Part shown: piece after piece, positions 41,044-50,607 of the stretch
How the letters are laid out: each line of letters begins with the position of its first letter
How positions within the stretch are numbered: position 1 is the stretch's first letter
Position numbers and translations under genes: made by a program
Source: Guptibacillus algicola
GTDB taxonomy: Bacteria; Bacillota; Bacilli; Bacillales; Guptibacillaceae
Assembly (NCBI RefSeq): GCF_020171805.1
Contig: NZ_JAIVAF010000005.1
Coordinates: forward strand, 62,001 to 126,000
Reading direction: 5' to 3'
Length of the DNA stretch: 64,000 nt
Notes under the pieces: model-generated
Told to the model about the DNA's origin: nothing
Database searches by the model: none
Seen by the model: the letters and a program-made list of their open reading frames with translations, nothing else

Positions 41044-41928
41044 ATGGATTCTTCAACACAACAACCTGTTCTCGGTTTCATAGGTACAGGCGTAATGGGT
41101 AAAAGCATGGTTCGAAATCTACTAAAAGAAGGGTATCGTACGCTCATCTACACGAGAACAAAGGAAAAGGCTGCAGAGCTTTTAGATGAAGGTGCCGAAT
41201 GGCAAAGCTCAGTTGCGGAACTATCCCGAGCATCGGATGTGATCATGACGATGGTGGGGTATCCAGTTGATGTCGAAGAAGTTTATTTTGGAGATGAGGG
41301 AATCATTAACAATGCTCGTTCTGGATCGGTACTGATTGACTTTACTACCTCAAGCCCGACATTAGCTGAAGAAATCTATAAACTTGGTTTATCAAGAAAG
41401 CTATACACGCTTGATGCTCCTGTATCAGGAGGAGACGTTGGAGCGAGGAATGGTAAGCTCTCCATCATGGTCGGGGGAGAACAAGAAGTGTTTGAAATAG
41501 TGAAGGGAATCTTTGAAGTCGTTGGAGAAAATATCATCTTGCAGGGACCAGCAGGTGCTGGTCAGCATACGAAGATGTGCAATCAAATCGCGATTGCTAC
41601 TAATATGATCGGTGTGTGTGAAGCAATCGTTTATGCTGAAAAAGCTGGTCTAAACCCTAACACTGTCCTAAAAAGTATCGAATCCGGCGCTGCAGGTAGC
41701 TGGTCGTTAAGTAATCTTGCACCAAGGATGATCTCAAATCAACTCGAGCCTGGCTTTTATGTAAAACACTTTATTAAGGATATGACCATTGCACTAGAAT
41801 CAGCAAAACAGTTGGGAATGATGACACCAGGATTAGAATTATCGAAAAAGTTATATGAGGATCTAGCTGAACGTGGAGGAGAAGACAACGGGACACATGC
41901 CCTCGTTACGTTGTTTCGAAATGAATAG
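41044..41928 (+). CDS. NAD(P)-dependent beta-hydroxyacid dehydrogenase (YkwC-like)
   Basis: A 294-residue enzyme of the 3-hydroxyisobutyrate dehydrogenase family. It has the N-terminal cofactor motif LGFIGTGVMGKSMVRNLL, the substrate loop DAPVSGGDVGARNGKLSIMVGG, and the catalytic Lys in GAGQHTKMCNQI. It oxidises a beta-hydroxyacid to a semialdehyde; substrate candidates (3-hydroxyisobutyrate, tartronate semialdehyde) cannot be separated by eye. The Bacillus relative is YkwC. ATG 41044 follows GGGGAGAGGCG. Lone gene with terminator. Confidence 0.88.
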   Translation: MDSSTQQPVLGFIGTGVMGKSMVRNLLKEGYRTLIYTRTKEKAAELLDEGAEWQSSVAELSRASDVIMTMVGYPVDVEEVYFGDEGIINNARSGSVLIDFTTSSPTLAEEIYKLGLSRKLYTLDAPVSGGDVGARNGKLSIMVGGEQEVFEIVKGIFEVVGENIILQGPAGAGQHTKMCNQIAIATNMIGVCEAIVYAEKAGLNPNTVLKSIESGAAGSWSLSNLAPRMISNQLEPGFYVKHFIKDMTIALESAKQLGMMTPGLELSKKLYEDLAERGGEDNGTHALVTLFRNE

Positions 41929-41955
41929 GAACCTGAGTTGATCAGGTTCCTGTTT
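41926..41955 (+). terminator. Terminator after the hydroxyacid dehydrogenase gene
   Basis: AGGAACCTGA pairs with TCAGGTTCCT around GTTGA, followed by GTTT. Confidence 0.8.
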
Positions 41956-42041
41956 AGGCTTGTAAAGGGATGTTTACTTGGATGGCCGAATACTATAACA
42001 AGAGATTAGTATTTTCAGGGAAATAATCAGTTACTCTGAAG

Positions 42042-42347
42042 CTACTTTTTCTTTGCTCTTTTATCGATTTCTTCAGAAACGACGTACGCAAGGTCATCGT
42101 TTCCGTATAATGAGAGCACACTGAGAACGGTTTGGTCAGGGATGTGCTCCGATTCCTCTTTCGCAACGATAAGATCAAGACTTTGTTTTAATGCAGGATT
42201 TTTTATTTGATCAGGATAAGCTGTTTCATAGAGTGTTTCTGGGTTAAGGTCGTTATTTACGCACCACTGCGCAAAAACAAGAATCATCATATTTTCATCA
42301 CGCTGATAGTTTTCTATTACTTTTTTTTCAATATCTTTTCGGTCCAA
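42042..42347 (-). CDS. Conserved-type small cytosolic protein, function unknown (101 aa)
   Basis: A 101-residue soluble, acidic-helical protein with no membrane segment or signal peptide. I recognise no domain. Pieces worth searching are NMMILVFAQWCVNNDLNPETLYETAYP and LSLYGNDDLAYVVSEEIDKRAKKK, written here as short regions at residues 20-45 and 78-101. Start is TTG 42347, 6 nt after GGAGGG. It is divergent from the UMF1-type transporter gene. Confidence 0.7.
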   Translation of the reverse strand: MDRKDIEKKVIENYQRDENMMILVFAQWCVNNDLNPETLYETAYPDQIKNPALKQSLDLIVAKEESEHIPDQTVLSVLSLYGNDDLAYVVSEEIDKRAKKK

Positions 42348-42476
42348 TGAGAACCCTCCGTTTCCCTAATCTACCGTTAGTGTACTCGGACTGTATAGGC
42401 ATGACAAGTGGATTTACTCATTTCATATAATAGTTCGATAGGTTTATTTCGAAACTGCGACGATGGAGGGAAAGAG

Positions 42477-43763
42477 ATGAACAAGAAGGAAGTAAGAAGC
42501 TGGATGATGTACGACTGGGCGAACTCTGCTTTTGCCACAACGATGATGGCAGCTGTTTTACCAGTGTTTTATTATGATGTCGCAGCAAAGGACATTGATA
42601 AGAGTCTTGCTTCCTCTTATTGGGGATACTCTCAATCGATTGCAGTCCTGATTGTGGCGATTCTTGCGCCAGTACTCGGTGCGATTGCAGATTATTCTAA
42701 TTCGAAAAAGATGTTTCTACGATTCTTTGCGTACATGGGGATCCTTGCGAGTATACTGATGGCTTTTGTTGGAGAAGGTGGGTACATTCTAGCCTCACTG
42801 TTACTTATTTTTGGAACGATCGGCTTTTCCGGAAGTAATGTGTTTTATGATGCTTTTCTACCCGAGATCGCAAAAGAAGGGGAAATCGATCGAATTTCTG
42901 CAAGAGGATATGCATTCGGATACATTGGTGGGGGGATTTTACTTCTTATTAATCTCATGATGATTCTACACCCATCATGGTTTTTATTACCGAACACCCT
43001 CGTAGCTACCCAAGTTTCCTTTGTAACGGTAGGGATTTGGTGGTTTCTCTTTTCGATTCCAATGTTCAAAAATGTGAAGGAACAAAAGCTAGCTCAACCT
43101 GAACGTTCTGGGTCTTATTTGTCCGTAGGGTTTAAGCGTGTAGGTACCACGTTTAAAGAAATCAAACAGTATAAACATTTACTGATCTTCCTTCTCGCAT
43201 TCTGGCTGTATAACGACGGTATTTCCACGATTATAAAGATGGCAACCATCTACGGCCGTGATATCGGAATAAATGCGAATGACCTTATTGCAGCTATATT
43301 AATCACTCAGTTTGTTGGGATACCATGTGCATTCTTCTTTGGCTGGTTGGCAAGAAAAATAACCCCCAAAAAAGCTCTTCTATTCGCACTTTGGATATAT
43401 GTCGTCATCGTCTTTCTTGGCTATTTTATGAGCACAGCCCTGCATTTCTATATTCTTGCCTTTATGGTTGGTTTCGTGCAAGGAGGAGCTCAGGCATTGA
43501 GTCGTTCAATATTTGGGAGTATGGTTCCTGAACATCGACATGCAGAATTTTATGGTTTCTATGGAATTTCGGCTAAGTTTTCAGCAATATTCGGGCCTTT
43601 CTTATTTGCGTTCGTTGGACAAATGACTGGATCCAGTCGACTTGGAATTTTCTCTATCGTGCTATTCTTTATAGGCGGGATTTACCTATTACACAAAGTG
43701 AACATCGACAAAGGAAAAGAAGAAGCGAAGGAAGCAATGGTTCAAGATGGGATTCCATTGTAA
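42477..43763 (+). CDS. UMF1-family MFS transporter (YxiO-like)
   Basis: A 428-residue permease with 11-12 membrane helices of the UMF1/Atg22-like branch of the MFS. The family start KEVRSWMMYDWANSAFATT and GSNVFYDAFLPEIA are diagnostic; YGFYGISAKFSAIFGPFLFAFVGQMTG is the conserved late helix. Bacillus relative: YxiO. The substrate is unknown (fungal relatives are linked to vacuolar amino-acid efflux). ATG 42477 follows GGAGGG; an upstream in-frame ATG at 42408 is far from any ribosome site. It ends at a strong terminator. Confidence 0.87.
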   Translation: MNKKEVRSWMMYDWANSAFATTMMAAVLPVFYYDVAAKDIDKSLASSYWGYSQSIAVLIVAILAPVLGAIADYSNSKKMFLRFFAYMGILASILMAFVGEGGYILASLLLIFGTIGFSGSNVFYDAFLPEIAKEGEIDRISARGYAFGYIGGGILLLINLMMILHPSWFLLPNTLVATQVSFVTVGIWWFLFSIPMFKNVKEQKLAQPERSGSYLSVGFKRVGTTFKEIKQYKHLLIFLLAFWLYNDGISTIIKMATIYGRDIGINANDLIAAILITQFVGIPCAFFFGWLARKITPKKALLFALWIYVVIVFLGYFMSTALHFYILAFMVGFVQGGAQALSRSIFGSMVPEHRHAEFYGFYGISAKFSAIFGPFLFAFVGQMTGSSRLGIFSIVLFFIGGIYLLHKVNIDKGKEEAKEAMVQDGIPL

Positions 43764-43765
43764 AT

Positions 43766-43805
43766 GAAAGCGCCACTCCCCGCATCTCGGAGTGGCGCTT
43801 TTTTA
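43766..43805. terminator. Bidirectional terminator after the UMF1 gene
   Basis: AAGCGCCACTCC pairs with GGAGTGGCGCTT, followed by TTTT; the convergent gene stops within it. Confidence 0.92.
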
Positions 43806-44717
43806 GACGATTGGACTAAAGTGCTTTAGTGGTAAAGGTAGGTTGCAGTCCTTTCCTGTGTCATAGGAGCGGTTTCCGATCTGATCCTTTAAATCTCTGA
43901 CACAATTTTCTTCGTTATGCCAATAATCATAAATGAGAGGAAGGATGGTCGTTGCTTCATCGGATGCTTGTTTTAGTAGTTCTTCAAAAGTAGCGTTCGA
44001 TTGCTCTTCTTTTACAGAAGGGTGGAGCCAGACGTTTCCTTCTTCATTTAAATAGTCTTCGTTTCCGATTTCTCTCCTATATGAAAAAGAAGAAACCTGT
44101 TTTCTCAATACTTTGTTCTTCCATCCATAAGGGTCGAATAATAATTTAAGGGCAAGAACCATATCGTGGTAAGATTGGTCGACGTAGTCATCTGGCATAC
44201 GTTCTGCAGTATCCGGGTAAAATCGCTGGATCAATTCAGAAAGCATACTCTCGATTGGTTTATAGAGTGTGGGACCAACATCGATTTCTTTGTATACAGG
44301 TGTCTTCCACGTGTCGACGTCTTTATGTTCTTTCATTAGGAGTGTATCGATGATAATTTCAAGGCGCTGATGCTTGTTGCCCTCAAGGCCAGCTCGATAG
44401 TGAATATACGGATGGGTGTTTCGGTCGAGGATATGGTGAGTGACAAAGCCAAGTATATAGGACTGAATACGTGGATCATCGGTTTTCCCATATTCGATCA
44501 TATCTATAAGGAATGGACCACATTTCGTTTTATGAAGGACTTCACCAACCTCTTGCACGGGAGTTTCTTTCCATGGCCAAAAGTTATGATAGAAAAAGGG
44601 GTCAGGTCCTTGAGCTCCGAGTCGGAAATAAGGAAGGTGGCTTTTGACCGCATTCCATATGCCGGCTTCAGTGATCGCTTCTTCACCAAATAAAATATGC
44701 GTCCAAACATTCGGCAT
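43803..44717 (-). CDS. Zinc-dependent phospholipase C-family protein
   Basis: A 304-residue protein similar to the zinc-dependent phospholipase C fold (Zn_dep_PLPC): N-terminal PNVWTHILFGEEAI (metal-ligand His), GAQGPDPFFYHNFWPW with the Asp, and YILGFVTHHILDRNTHPYIHY with the metal-binding His/Asp cluster. There is no signal peptide, unlike secreted phospholipase C, so it acts inside the cell and the substrate is open. ATG 44717 follows GGAGGGGG. Lone gene, its terminator shared with the UMF1 gene. Confidence 0.83.
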   Translation of the reverse strand: MPNVWTHILFGEEAITEAGIWNAVKSHLPYFRLGAQGPDPFFYHNFWPWKETPVQEVGEVLHKTKCGPFLIDMIEYGKTDDPRIQSYILGFVTHHILDRNTHPYIHYRAGLEGNKHQRLEIIIDTLLMKEHKDVDTWKTPVYKEIDVGPTLYKPIESMLSELIQRFYPDTAERMPDDYVDQSYHDMVLALKLLFDPYGWKNKVLRKQVSSFSYRREIGNEDYLNEEGNVWLHPSVKEEQSNATFEELLKQASDEATTILPLIYDYWHNEENCVRDLKDQIGNRSYDTGKDCNLPLPLKHFSPIV

Positions 44718-44852
44718 CTGTAGTCCCCCTCCTGTTGAAGTCTTTCTTCTATTATACCTGAGATATACCTGTCTTCTTGCTATATTTTGAAAAGAAAAAT
44801 GAGTAAGGCTCTTCTTTCTTTTCCCTTTTAATTGAAATTAGAATTCAAAACA

Positions 44853-44884
44853 AACAAAAAACCCGGTACATGACCGGGTTTCGT
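44853..44884 (-). terminator. Terminator after the siderophore-binding lipoprotein gene
   Basis: AACCCGGT and ACCGGGTT form a stem around ACATG; the - strand continues with TTTTTTG. Confidence 0.9.
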
Positions 44885-44885
44885 T

Positions 44886-45851
44886 TTATTTCATGAAGAT
44901 TTTTTCGATGTCGTCTAACGTTTTGTTAGCTGAAATAACGCCGCCTGATGTGTTCCAGATTGCATCGCTAACTTCATGGACATTTCCTTCTTTCACAACT
45001 TCAAGGTTGTTCCAAAGTGGATCGTTCGTCCATTCTTCTTGTGTTGTACTTGCTTCACCATCTCCAGCTTCGTAAGTGAAGTAGATCAGAACATCTCCAT
45101 CCATTTCTGGGATACGTTCTTTTGTTACTTCTTCAGCAAACTCATTTTTTTGCTGTGATTCAGGTCTAGCAAAGCCAAGTTGTTCAAGGATAACGCCTGA
45201 GAAAGAGTCCTTATAGTAAATGCGTGTTTTTCCAGCTAGGAAACGAACAACTGAAACTTCCTTATCAAGTTGATCACCTAGATCAGAACTCATCGATTCG
45301 ATGCGGTCGTTGTACGCGTTCATTACTTCTTTACCTTTGTCTTCCATATTCAATGCATTTGCATAGAAATTGAAGTTTTCTTGCCAGTCGCCTTTAAGTG
45401 TTTCAGAGAACACAGTAGGAGCGATTGAGCTTAGCTGGTCGTATACATTTTCTTGACGAAGTTTATTACCGATGATGAGATCTGGTTTAAGAGCTGCGAT
45501 GGCTTCAAGGTTCACTTCACTCTCTGTTCCTACGACTTCAACGTCTTGCATGTCGTCAGAGATGTGATCATACCATGGGTCACCAAGCCAGGATTGAACT
45601 GCTCCGACTGGAGTTACTCCAAGTGCAAGGAGAGCTTCCGTTCCTTCGTTTGTTAGAATCACGACTTTTTCGGGATCAGCAGGTACGTCTGTTTCACCCA
45701 TCGCATGTTTCACGGTGCGCGTTTCAGAGCTTTCAGAACTAGTATCATCTGTTGACTCCTGTTGGTTATTTGTATTTCCTCCGTTATTACCACATGCTGC
45801 AAGGATCATTACAATTGCAAGTAATGTTATCATCCAACCTTTTTTAAACAT
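44886..45851 (-). CDS. Ferric siderophore ABC transporter substrate-binding lipoprotein
   Basis: A 321-residue type III periplasmic-binding-type lipoprotein: lipobox LAAC (C20) followed by an Asn/Ser/Glu-rich linker, VVILTNEGTEALLALGVTPVGAV, LKPDLIIGNKLRQENVYDQLSSIAPTV, and the C-terminal lobe. Closest recognisable type is the schizokinen/hydroxamate binder YfiY of Bacillus. It delivers Fe-siderophore to the permeases on the other strand. ATG 45851 follows AAGGGGG by 8 nt; a longer frame from 45917 starts upstream of the Fur box and is rejected. Fur regulation is expected from the box at 45874-45888. Confidence 0.92.
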   Translation of the reverse strand: MFKKGWMITLLAIVMILAACGNNGGNTNNQQESTDDTSSESSETRTVKHAMGETDVPADPEKVVILTNEGTEALLALGVTPVGAVQSWLGDPWYDHISDDMQDVEVVGTESEVNLEAIAALKPDLIIGNKLRQENVYDQLSSIAPTVFSETLKGDWQENFNFYANALNMEDKGKEVMNAYNDRIESMSSDLGDQLDKEVSVVRFLAGKTRIYYKDSFSGVILEQLGFARPESQQKNEFAEEVTKERIPEMDGDVLIYFTYEAGDGEASTTQEEWTNDPLWNNLEVVKEGNVHEVSDAIWNTSGGVISANKTLDDIEKIFMK

Positions 45852-45873
45852 ATGTAGTACCCCCTTGGTATAT

Positions 45874-45888
45874 TGATAATCATTTTCA
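45874..45888. promoter_or_regulatory. Fur box for the siderophore-binding lipoprotein gene
   Basis: TGATAATCATTTTCA matches the 7-1-7 Fur consensus TGATAATNATTATCA with one mismatch. It lies just after the -10 of the - strand promoter. Confidence 0.8.
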
Positions 45889-45899
45889 TTTACGATGTA

Positions 45900-45928
45900 A
45901 TCATACTGAATTGTCAAACATGTGTCAA
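45900..45928 (-). promoter_or_regulatory. SigA promoter for the binding lipoprotein gene
   Basis: On the - strand TTGACA (45923-45928), 17 nt, TATGAT (45900-45905). Confidence 0.75.
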
Positions 45929-45936
45929 TGTTTAAT

Positions 45937-45951
45937 TGATATTGATTCTCA
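45937..45951. promoter_or_regulatory. Second Fur-box-like site, permease side
   Basis: TGATATTGATTCTCA matches TGATAATNATTATCA at 13 of 15 positions (counting N) and adjoins the -35 of the + strand promoter. Confidence 0.6.
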
Positions 45952-45957
45952 AAATCA

Positions 45958-45986
45958 TTGACACGCTTTCAAACTTTTTCTACACT
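45958..45986 (+). promoter_or_regulatory. SigA promoter for the permease-ATPase-reductase operon
   Basis: TTGACA (45958-45963), 17 nt, TACACT (45981-45986), 30 nt before the first permease start. Confidence 0.7.
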
Positions 45987-46016
45987 TAATTGGAAGGTGT
46001 AGAAAGGGATAAATAA

Positions 46017-47024
46017 ATGACTAATATAAAACCCGTGACGCTAAGGTGGATAGGGGTGGCTTTTGGAATAGTAGCCGTAATCATATTGATGGCTCTAAGC
46101 GTTGTTTATGGCCTCACAAGCATTTCCTGGGAAACCGCCTGGCAGTCATTCACTAAATTTAATGGAAGTAATGAACATATTATTGTAAGAGAAAACCGCG
46201 TGCCACGAGCACTAATAGGAGCAACAGTCGGGGCTAGTTTAGGCGTCGCTGGTGCACTGATGCAGGCGATCACACGAAATCCTCTCGCTTCTCCATCTAT
46301 TCTAGGAGTGAATGCCGGAGCGAGCTTTATGATCGTGATTGCAGTGACATTCTTTTCCGTTTCATCGCTTACTGCTTTTAGCTGGCTAGCATTCCTAGGG
46401 GCGGCGATTGCATCAGTCGTTGTGTATACGCTTGGCTCATTAGGAAGAGAAGGACTTACACCGATGAAATTGACGCTCGCTGGTGCAGCGATCGCTGCGA
46501 TGTTTTCATCGCTCACGCAAGGGATGCTCGTTCTAAATGAGAAAGCGCTCGAAGACGTACTCTTTTGGCTCGCCGGGTCAGTAGAAGGCCGCAGTCTAGC
46601 GATTCTTGTATCGGTTTTACCATATATTTCGGTAGGGTTGATCGGGTCTATTCTAATCAGTGGAAAAATTAATACGCTCGTCATGGGGGAAGATGTGGCA
46701 GTTGGACTCGGACAGCGGACGCTTCTAGTAAAAATGATCGCAGCGCTTTTTATCGTCTTCTTAGCAGGAGGATCAGTTGCAATCGCGGGTCCAATTAGCT
46801 TAGTTGGAATCGTAGTGCCGCACTTGGCGCGTTATGTTGCCGGGTATGATTATCGCTGGGTCGTTCCGTATAGCGCAATTCTCGGAGCGATTCTACTGTT
46901 ATCAGCAGACATTGCAGCGCGTTTTGTCATTATGCCGCTAGAAGCACCAGTCGGAGTACTGACGGCTGTTATCGGCGCGCCATTCTTTATTTACATTGCT
47001 CGAAGGGAGTTTAATCAGCTATGA
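46017..47024 (+). CDS. Ferric siderophore ABC permease, FecCD family (first)
   Basis: A 335-residue permease of the BtuC/FecCD family with about nine to ten membrane helices. Family hallmarks are RVPRALIGATVGASLGVAGALMQAITRNPLASPSILGVNAG, here spanning residues 61-101, and the cytoplasmic EAA-like loop in LARYVAGYD with PHLAR. It forms a heterodimer with the next gene product (YfiZ/YfhA pair in Bacillus). The ATG follows GAAAGGGATAAATAA. Its last four bases overlap the next start, so translation is coupled. Confidence 0.93.
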   Translation: MTNIKPVTLRWIGVAFGIVAVIILMALSVVYGLTSISWETAWQSFTKFNGSNEHIIVRENRVPRALIGATVGASLGVAGALMQAITRNPLASPSILGVNAGASFMIVIAVTFFSVSSLTAFSWLAFLGAAIASVVVYTLGSLGREGLTPMKLTLAGAAIAAMFSSLTQGMLVLNEKALEDVLFWLAGSVEGRSLAILVSVLPYISVGLIGSILISGKINTLVMGEDVAVGLGQRTLLVKMIAALFIVFLAGGSVAIAGPISLVGIVVPHLARYVAGYDYRWVVPYSAILGAILLLSADIAARFVIMPLEAPVGVLTAVIGAPFFIYIARREFNQL

Positions 47025-48070
47025 CGAAATATGCTTCCTTCAGAACTAGATTGTTTTCTTATTTAATCGATCGAAAAGCCGTATGGATTACGATTACACT
47101 CGCTTGTTTTGTTATTTTAGCAGGTCTAGTTAGCATCGGAGTCGGTGAGATCTTTATGACTCCTATCGAAGTTGGAAAAGCACTAATGGGATATGGAACT
47201 GACATGAATGAACTCGTCGTAAAACAGTTTCGTTTTCCTAGAGTGGCGATGTCCATTCTCGCAGGTGGTGCTCTAGCTGTTTCAGGCGCCATTTTGCAAG
47301 GGATGATTAGAAACCCACTTGCATCACCAGATATACTTGGGATAACTTGGGGCGGAGCCCTTGCAACGACAGGATTTTTGGCGATATTTAGTGATCGAGC
47401 AGACGCATTAACGGTGAGTATACAATGGATGCCTCTCGCATCATTTATCGGTGCGATCACAACCGGATTTCTTGTGTTCATCCTTTCATATAAAAATGGA
47501 ATATCTCCGATCAGACTCGTTTTGATAGGAATTGGGCTTTCGGCTGTGCTACAAGCACTGACGACGCTTCTCATGATCTTAGGGCCGATCTACCGTGCTT
47601 CTGATGCAAACATATGGATTACAGGTAGTGTCCATGGCACGAATGGAAAAGATGCTCTCACTCTTTTCCCATGGGTAGCTATTTTACTCCTAGTATTGAT
47701 GGTGTATTCAAGACGGGTTAACCTTCAAGAACTAGGTGATGATATAGCAAAAGGCGCTGGGGCAATGTTGATGAGAGATCGGATCATTCTGTTGTTCATC
47801 AGTACAGGACTCGCAGGTGGTGCAGTGGCATTTGCAGGAGGAGTCGGGTTCGTAGGCTTGATGGCGCCGCACATTGCAAGGAAACTAGTTGGGTCGTCCT
47901 TCGGCGTACTTGTTCCTGCATCTGCTCTCGTAGGGAGTATTCTCGTCGTTGTTGCTGATTTAATTGGGAGGACGCTGTTTTCACCTCTTGAAGTGCCAGC
48001 AGGTGTATTTACAGCAGCGATCGGAGCTCCATATTTTGTTTACTTACTGTATCGTTCTAGAAACTTATAA
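47021..48070 (+). CDS. Ferric siderophore ABC permease, FecCD family (second)
   Basis: A 349-residue partner permease with the same fold: [37 protein letters not shown] spans residues 67-103, and [15 protein letters not shown] is the loop that contacts the ATPase. It starts with ATGA overlapping the previous gene. Together the two form the membrane channel of the siderophore importer. Confidence 0.93.
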   Translation: MTKYASFRTRLFSYLIDRKAVWITITLACFVILAGLVSIGVGEIFMTPIEVGKALMGYGTDMNELVVKQFRFPRVAMSILAGGALAVSGAILQGMIRNPLASPDILGITWGGALATTGFLAIFSDRADALTVSIQWMPLASFIGAITTGFLVFILSYKNGISPIRLVLIGIGLSAVLQALTTLLMILGPIYRASDANIWITGSVHGTNGKDALTLFPWVAILLLVLMVYSRRVNLQELGDDIAKGAGAMLMRDRIILLFISTGLAGGAVAFAGGVGFVGLMAPHIARKLVGSSFGVLVPASALVGSILVVVADLIGRTLFSPLEVPAGVFTAAIGAPYFVYLLYRSRNL

Positions 48071-48087
48071 ATGACGAGGTGATAGCC

Positions 48088-48903
48088 ATGTACGCATTAC
48101 AGACGAAAGACCTTACATTGGGATACGGTGATCACACCGTGATAGATGAGCTTAATTTGTTGATTCCAGAAGGGGAATTGAGTGTCCTAATCGGTGCGAA
48201 TGGATGTGGGAAATCGACCCTTCTCCGAAGTTTAGCACGTCTATTAAAACCCCAATCTGGTGGAGTCGTTCTTGATGGGGAGGCTATTTCTAGCATGCAG
48301 ACAAAAGAAATTGCTCGTAAGATGGCTATTCTGCCTCAGTCACCGGTAGCTCCGGAAGGCCTTACTGTTCTTCAACTCGTCAAGCAGGGTCGATACCCTT
48401 ATCAAAGCTGGCTCAGTCAATGGTCTGAAGAAGATGAAGAAGCCGTTCAAAAGGCACTAAAATCAACGCATCTTGAGGAATTAGCAGAGCGAACGGTCGA
48501 TTCTCTTTCAGGGGGGCAACGACAGCGTGCGTGGATTGCACTGACGTTAGCTCAGGATACGGATATTATCCTGTTAGACGAACCGACAACGTTTCTTGAC
48601 CTTGCTCATCAGATTGAAGTTCTCGACCTTTTGTTTGAGTTAAATAGACATGATAATCGAACGATCGTGATGGTCCTGCATGATTTGAATCTTGCATGCA
48701 GGTACGCTGATCATATAATTGCCGTAAAAGACAAAGGGATTTATGATCAAGGAAAACCTGAGGATATTATTACAGTTGATCTTGTGAAGCATGTATTTGG
48801 ACTTGATTGCAACATACTTGAGGATCCGTTATTTGGAACTCCATTATGTGTACCGCACGGAAAGGGGAGAAACATTCATGCTAGCCAAACCGCAAACGTT
48901 TAG
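48088..48903 (+). CDS. Siderophore ABC transporter ATP-binding protein
   Basis: A 271-residue ABC ATPase of the FecE/FhuC type: Walker [10 protein letters not shown] near residues 35-43, Q-loop LPQSPVAP, signature [10 protein letters not shown], Walker [14 protein letters not shown] and the switch His in [13 protein letters not shown]. Bacillus relative YusV serves several hydroxamate and catecholate importers. ATG 48088 follows GAGGTG; a GTG at 48079 overlaps that site. Its end overlaps the next gene by 26 nt. Confidence 0.92.
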   Translation: MYALQTKDLTLGYGDHTVIDELNLLIPEGELSVLIGANGCGKSTLLRSLARLLKPQSGGVVLDGEAISSMQTKEIARKMAILPQSPVAPEGLTVLQLVKQGRYPYQSWLSQWSEEDEEAVQKALKSTHLEELAERTVDSLSGGQRQRAWIALTLAQDTDIILLDEPTTFLDLAHQIEVLDLLFELNRHDNRTIVMVLHDLNLACRYADHIIAVKDKGIYDQGKPEDIITVDLVKHVFGLDCNILEDPLFGTPLCVPHGKGRNIHASQTANV

Positions 48904-49636
48904 TATCGAAGAGAAAGCCACGTTAGAGAAACTTAGGCTTCAAGTTGGAATAGACCCTTCTGCTAATGGTCAAATCGATGAGGTGAAGAATCTTCTCGAT
49001 CCAGGTTATTTAAAAGGTGTTCTGCAGCAATTGGTTGACGAAGGTCATTTTCCTTCATTAATCGTCGCAGGATCTCAGTTTGTTAAGCGATATGCCTTCA
49101 TGCTTCTTGTGCCTTTTCTATATTCGTTCACGAAATGGGATAAACCCATTTTAGCTGGACCAGAAATGCTTAAGTACAATATTGATACAAGTACAACTCC
49201 TTGGATGATGAACTTTGTGTTAAGTAATGATACGTTGAGCGGGATGAACACGAGAAGTGAGGCAAGAGAGAAACTTGCAGATGAGTTGATCAATGGCAAT
49301 CTTGCGCCATTTATCGAGGCAGTCGTTGAGGCTACAAAACTATCTCCTACAATTCTTTGGGAGAATGCTGCTATCTATCTTTTCTGGTTATACGAAACAG
49401 AGATTCCAAAAGATGCACCAGAAGATCAGCAGCAAAAAATAAAGGAAGACTTTCATTACTTGCTCAGAGAGTTTCAATGTTCAAGCTTCACGTGCGGTGT
49501 AAATCCATTTATCCAGTATTACACGAAAAAAGAAGAAACAGCGAACGGCCCACTGCGCTTTCGAAAAACATGCTGTCTTTTCGATCAAGCATCAGGTGAC
49601 GGCCGCTGCTGCAAAACCTGTCCGAAAATGAAGTAA
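48878..49636 (+). CDS. FhuF-like ferric siderophore reductase
   Basis: A 252-residue protein with the C-terminal cysteine cluster of FhuF-type [2Fe-2S] siderophore reductases: CC at 232-233, then CC at 244-245 and C248 (KTCCLFDQ...GRCCKTCP). An additional CSSFTCG lies about 60 residues earlier. It probably releases iron by reducing the siderophore-bound Fe(III) in the cytosol. The order CC-x10/11-C-x2-C is nearly the classical CC-x10-C-x2-C. ATG 48878 follows GGGGAG and lies inside the end of the ATPase gene. Last gene of the uptake operon; no clear terminator follows. Confidence 0.85.
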   Translation: MLAKPQTFSIEEKATLEKLRLQVGIDPSANGQIDEVKNLLDPGYLKGVLQQLVDEGHFPSLIVAGSQFVKRYAFMLLVPFLYSFTKWDKPILAGPEMLKYNIDTSTTPWMMNFVLSNDTLSGMNTRSEAREKLADELINGNLAPFIEAVVEATKLSPTILWENAAIYLFWLYETEIPKDAPEDQQQKIKEDFHYLLREFQCSSFTCGVNPFIQYYTKKEETANGPLRFRKTCCLFDQASGDGRCCKTCPKMK

Positions 49637-49659
49637 CAGACACCAAACCCGACGTCGAA

Positions 49660-50574
49660 TTAGCCTTGAGCAGTTTTTGTCTGATCAATCTGCCTCTGCT
49701 CACGGGTGTATGTTCTTGTGAATAGGAAGAGTCCAGTTAAAATAATGCCTCCTCCGATCCACTGCATGAGGTGCAGGGTCTCGCCAAGTAAAAAATAAGC
49801 GAGAATGCTTGCACCGATTGGCTCGAATAGGATGCTCATGGCAATAACGTTAACACTGACCCATTTCACGGACCAGTTTAATAGTGAATGACCTAGCAAA
49901 GTAGGAAAGACGGCCAGGAACACAAAGATCATCCAGTCTGACCCAGGATAACCTGTGAAAGGGTAAGTGAGGATAAGATTATAGAGTATGAGCGTAAGTG
50001 CAGCGATTCCATATACGATGAACGTATATGGAATAAGATTGAGTCGCTTTCTTACGTTTTGGCCGAATAATAAATAACCCGTAATCATTGCACATGCGGT
50101 GAGGGCAAGCATATCGCCTAAGAGAGCGATACCGCTCAACCTGAAGTCTCCCCAGCTAATCACAATAGAACCTGCGATGGCGGTAATCCCACCAATAATC
50201 GCAGGCCATGATAGTTTTTCTTTAAAAAATAGATAAGTGCCGATAAATGCAAATAATGGTTGAAGTGTGACGAGAACAACGGAACTCGCAACAGATGTGT
50301 AGTTCAGCGACTCAAACCAGAGAATGAAGTGGAACGCGAGACTGACGCCTGCGAGACTACCAAAGCCCCAATCACGTTTGCTAATACTCTTCAATTCTCC
50401 ACGATACCGAAGAATGACGAGCGGGAGCATCAAGCAAGTTGCAAAGATCAGCCGATACATGGCAATGACCGAAGCTGGTGCTGACGTTAGCTTCACCATG
50501 ACTGCTGATGTTGAAATAAAGATTACCGCAATGGCAATCGCTAGATAAGACTTTTGTTGTTGAGAATAAGCCAA
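49660..50574 (-). CDS. EamA/DMT-family transporter
   Basis: A 304-residue membrane protein with ten helices in two EamA repeats (IAVIFISTSAVMVKLTSAPASVIAMYR at the start; the second repeat begins near LALTACAMITGYLLF). The motif SILFEPIGASILAYFLLGETLHLMQWIGG is typical of the family. These proteins export amino acids, metabolites or drugs; the substrate is unknown. Start is TTG 50574 with AAGGAATCCCG in front. It lies 33 nt after an amidase gene in the same direction, so the pair may be an operon. Confidence 0.88.
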   Translation of the reverse strand: MAYSQQQKSYLAIAIAVIFISTSAVMVKLTSAPASVIAMYRLIFATCLMLPLVILRYRGELKSISKRDWGFGSLAGVSLAFHFILWFESLNYTSVASSVVLVTLQPLFAFIGTYLFFKEKLSWPAIIGGITAIAGSIVISWGDFRLSGIALLGDMLALTACAMITGYLLFGQNVRKRLNLIPYTFIVYGIAALTLILYNLILTYPFTGYPGSDWMIFVFLAVFPTLLGHSLLNWSVKWVSVNVIAMSILFEPIGASILAYFLLGETLHLMQWIGGGIILTGLFLFTRTYTREQRQIDQTKTAQG

Positions 50575-50607
50575 CGGGATTCCTTCTTTCTCTAATCAAG
50601 TAATAAG

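Noticed and set aside
46106-46684. A 192-codon frame opposite the first siderophore permease
   Set aside because: Arises from the regular codon pattern of the permease helices; no ribosome site.
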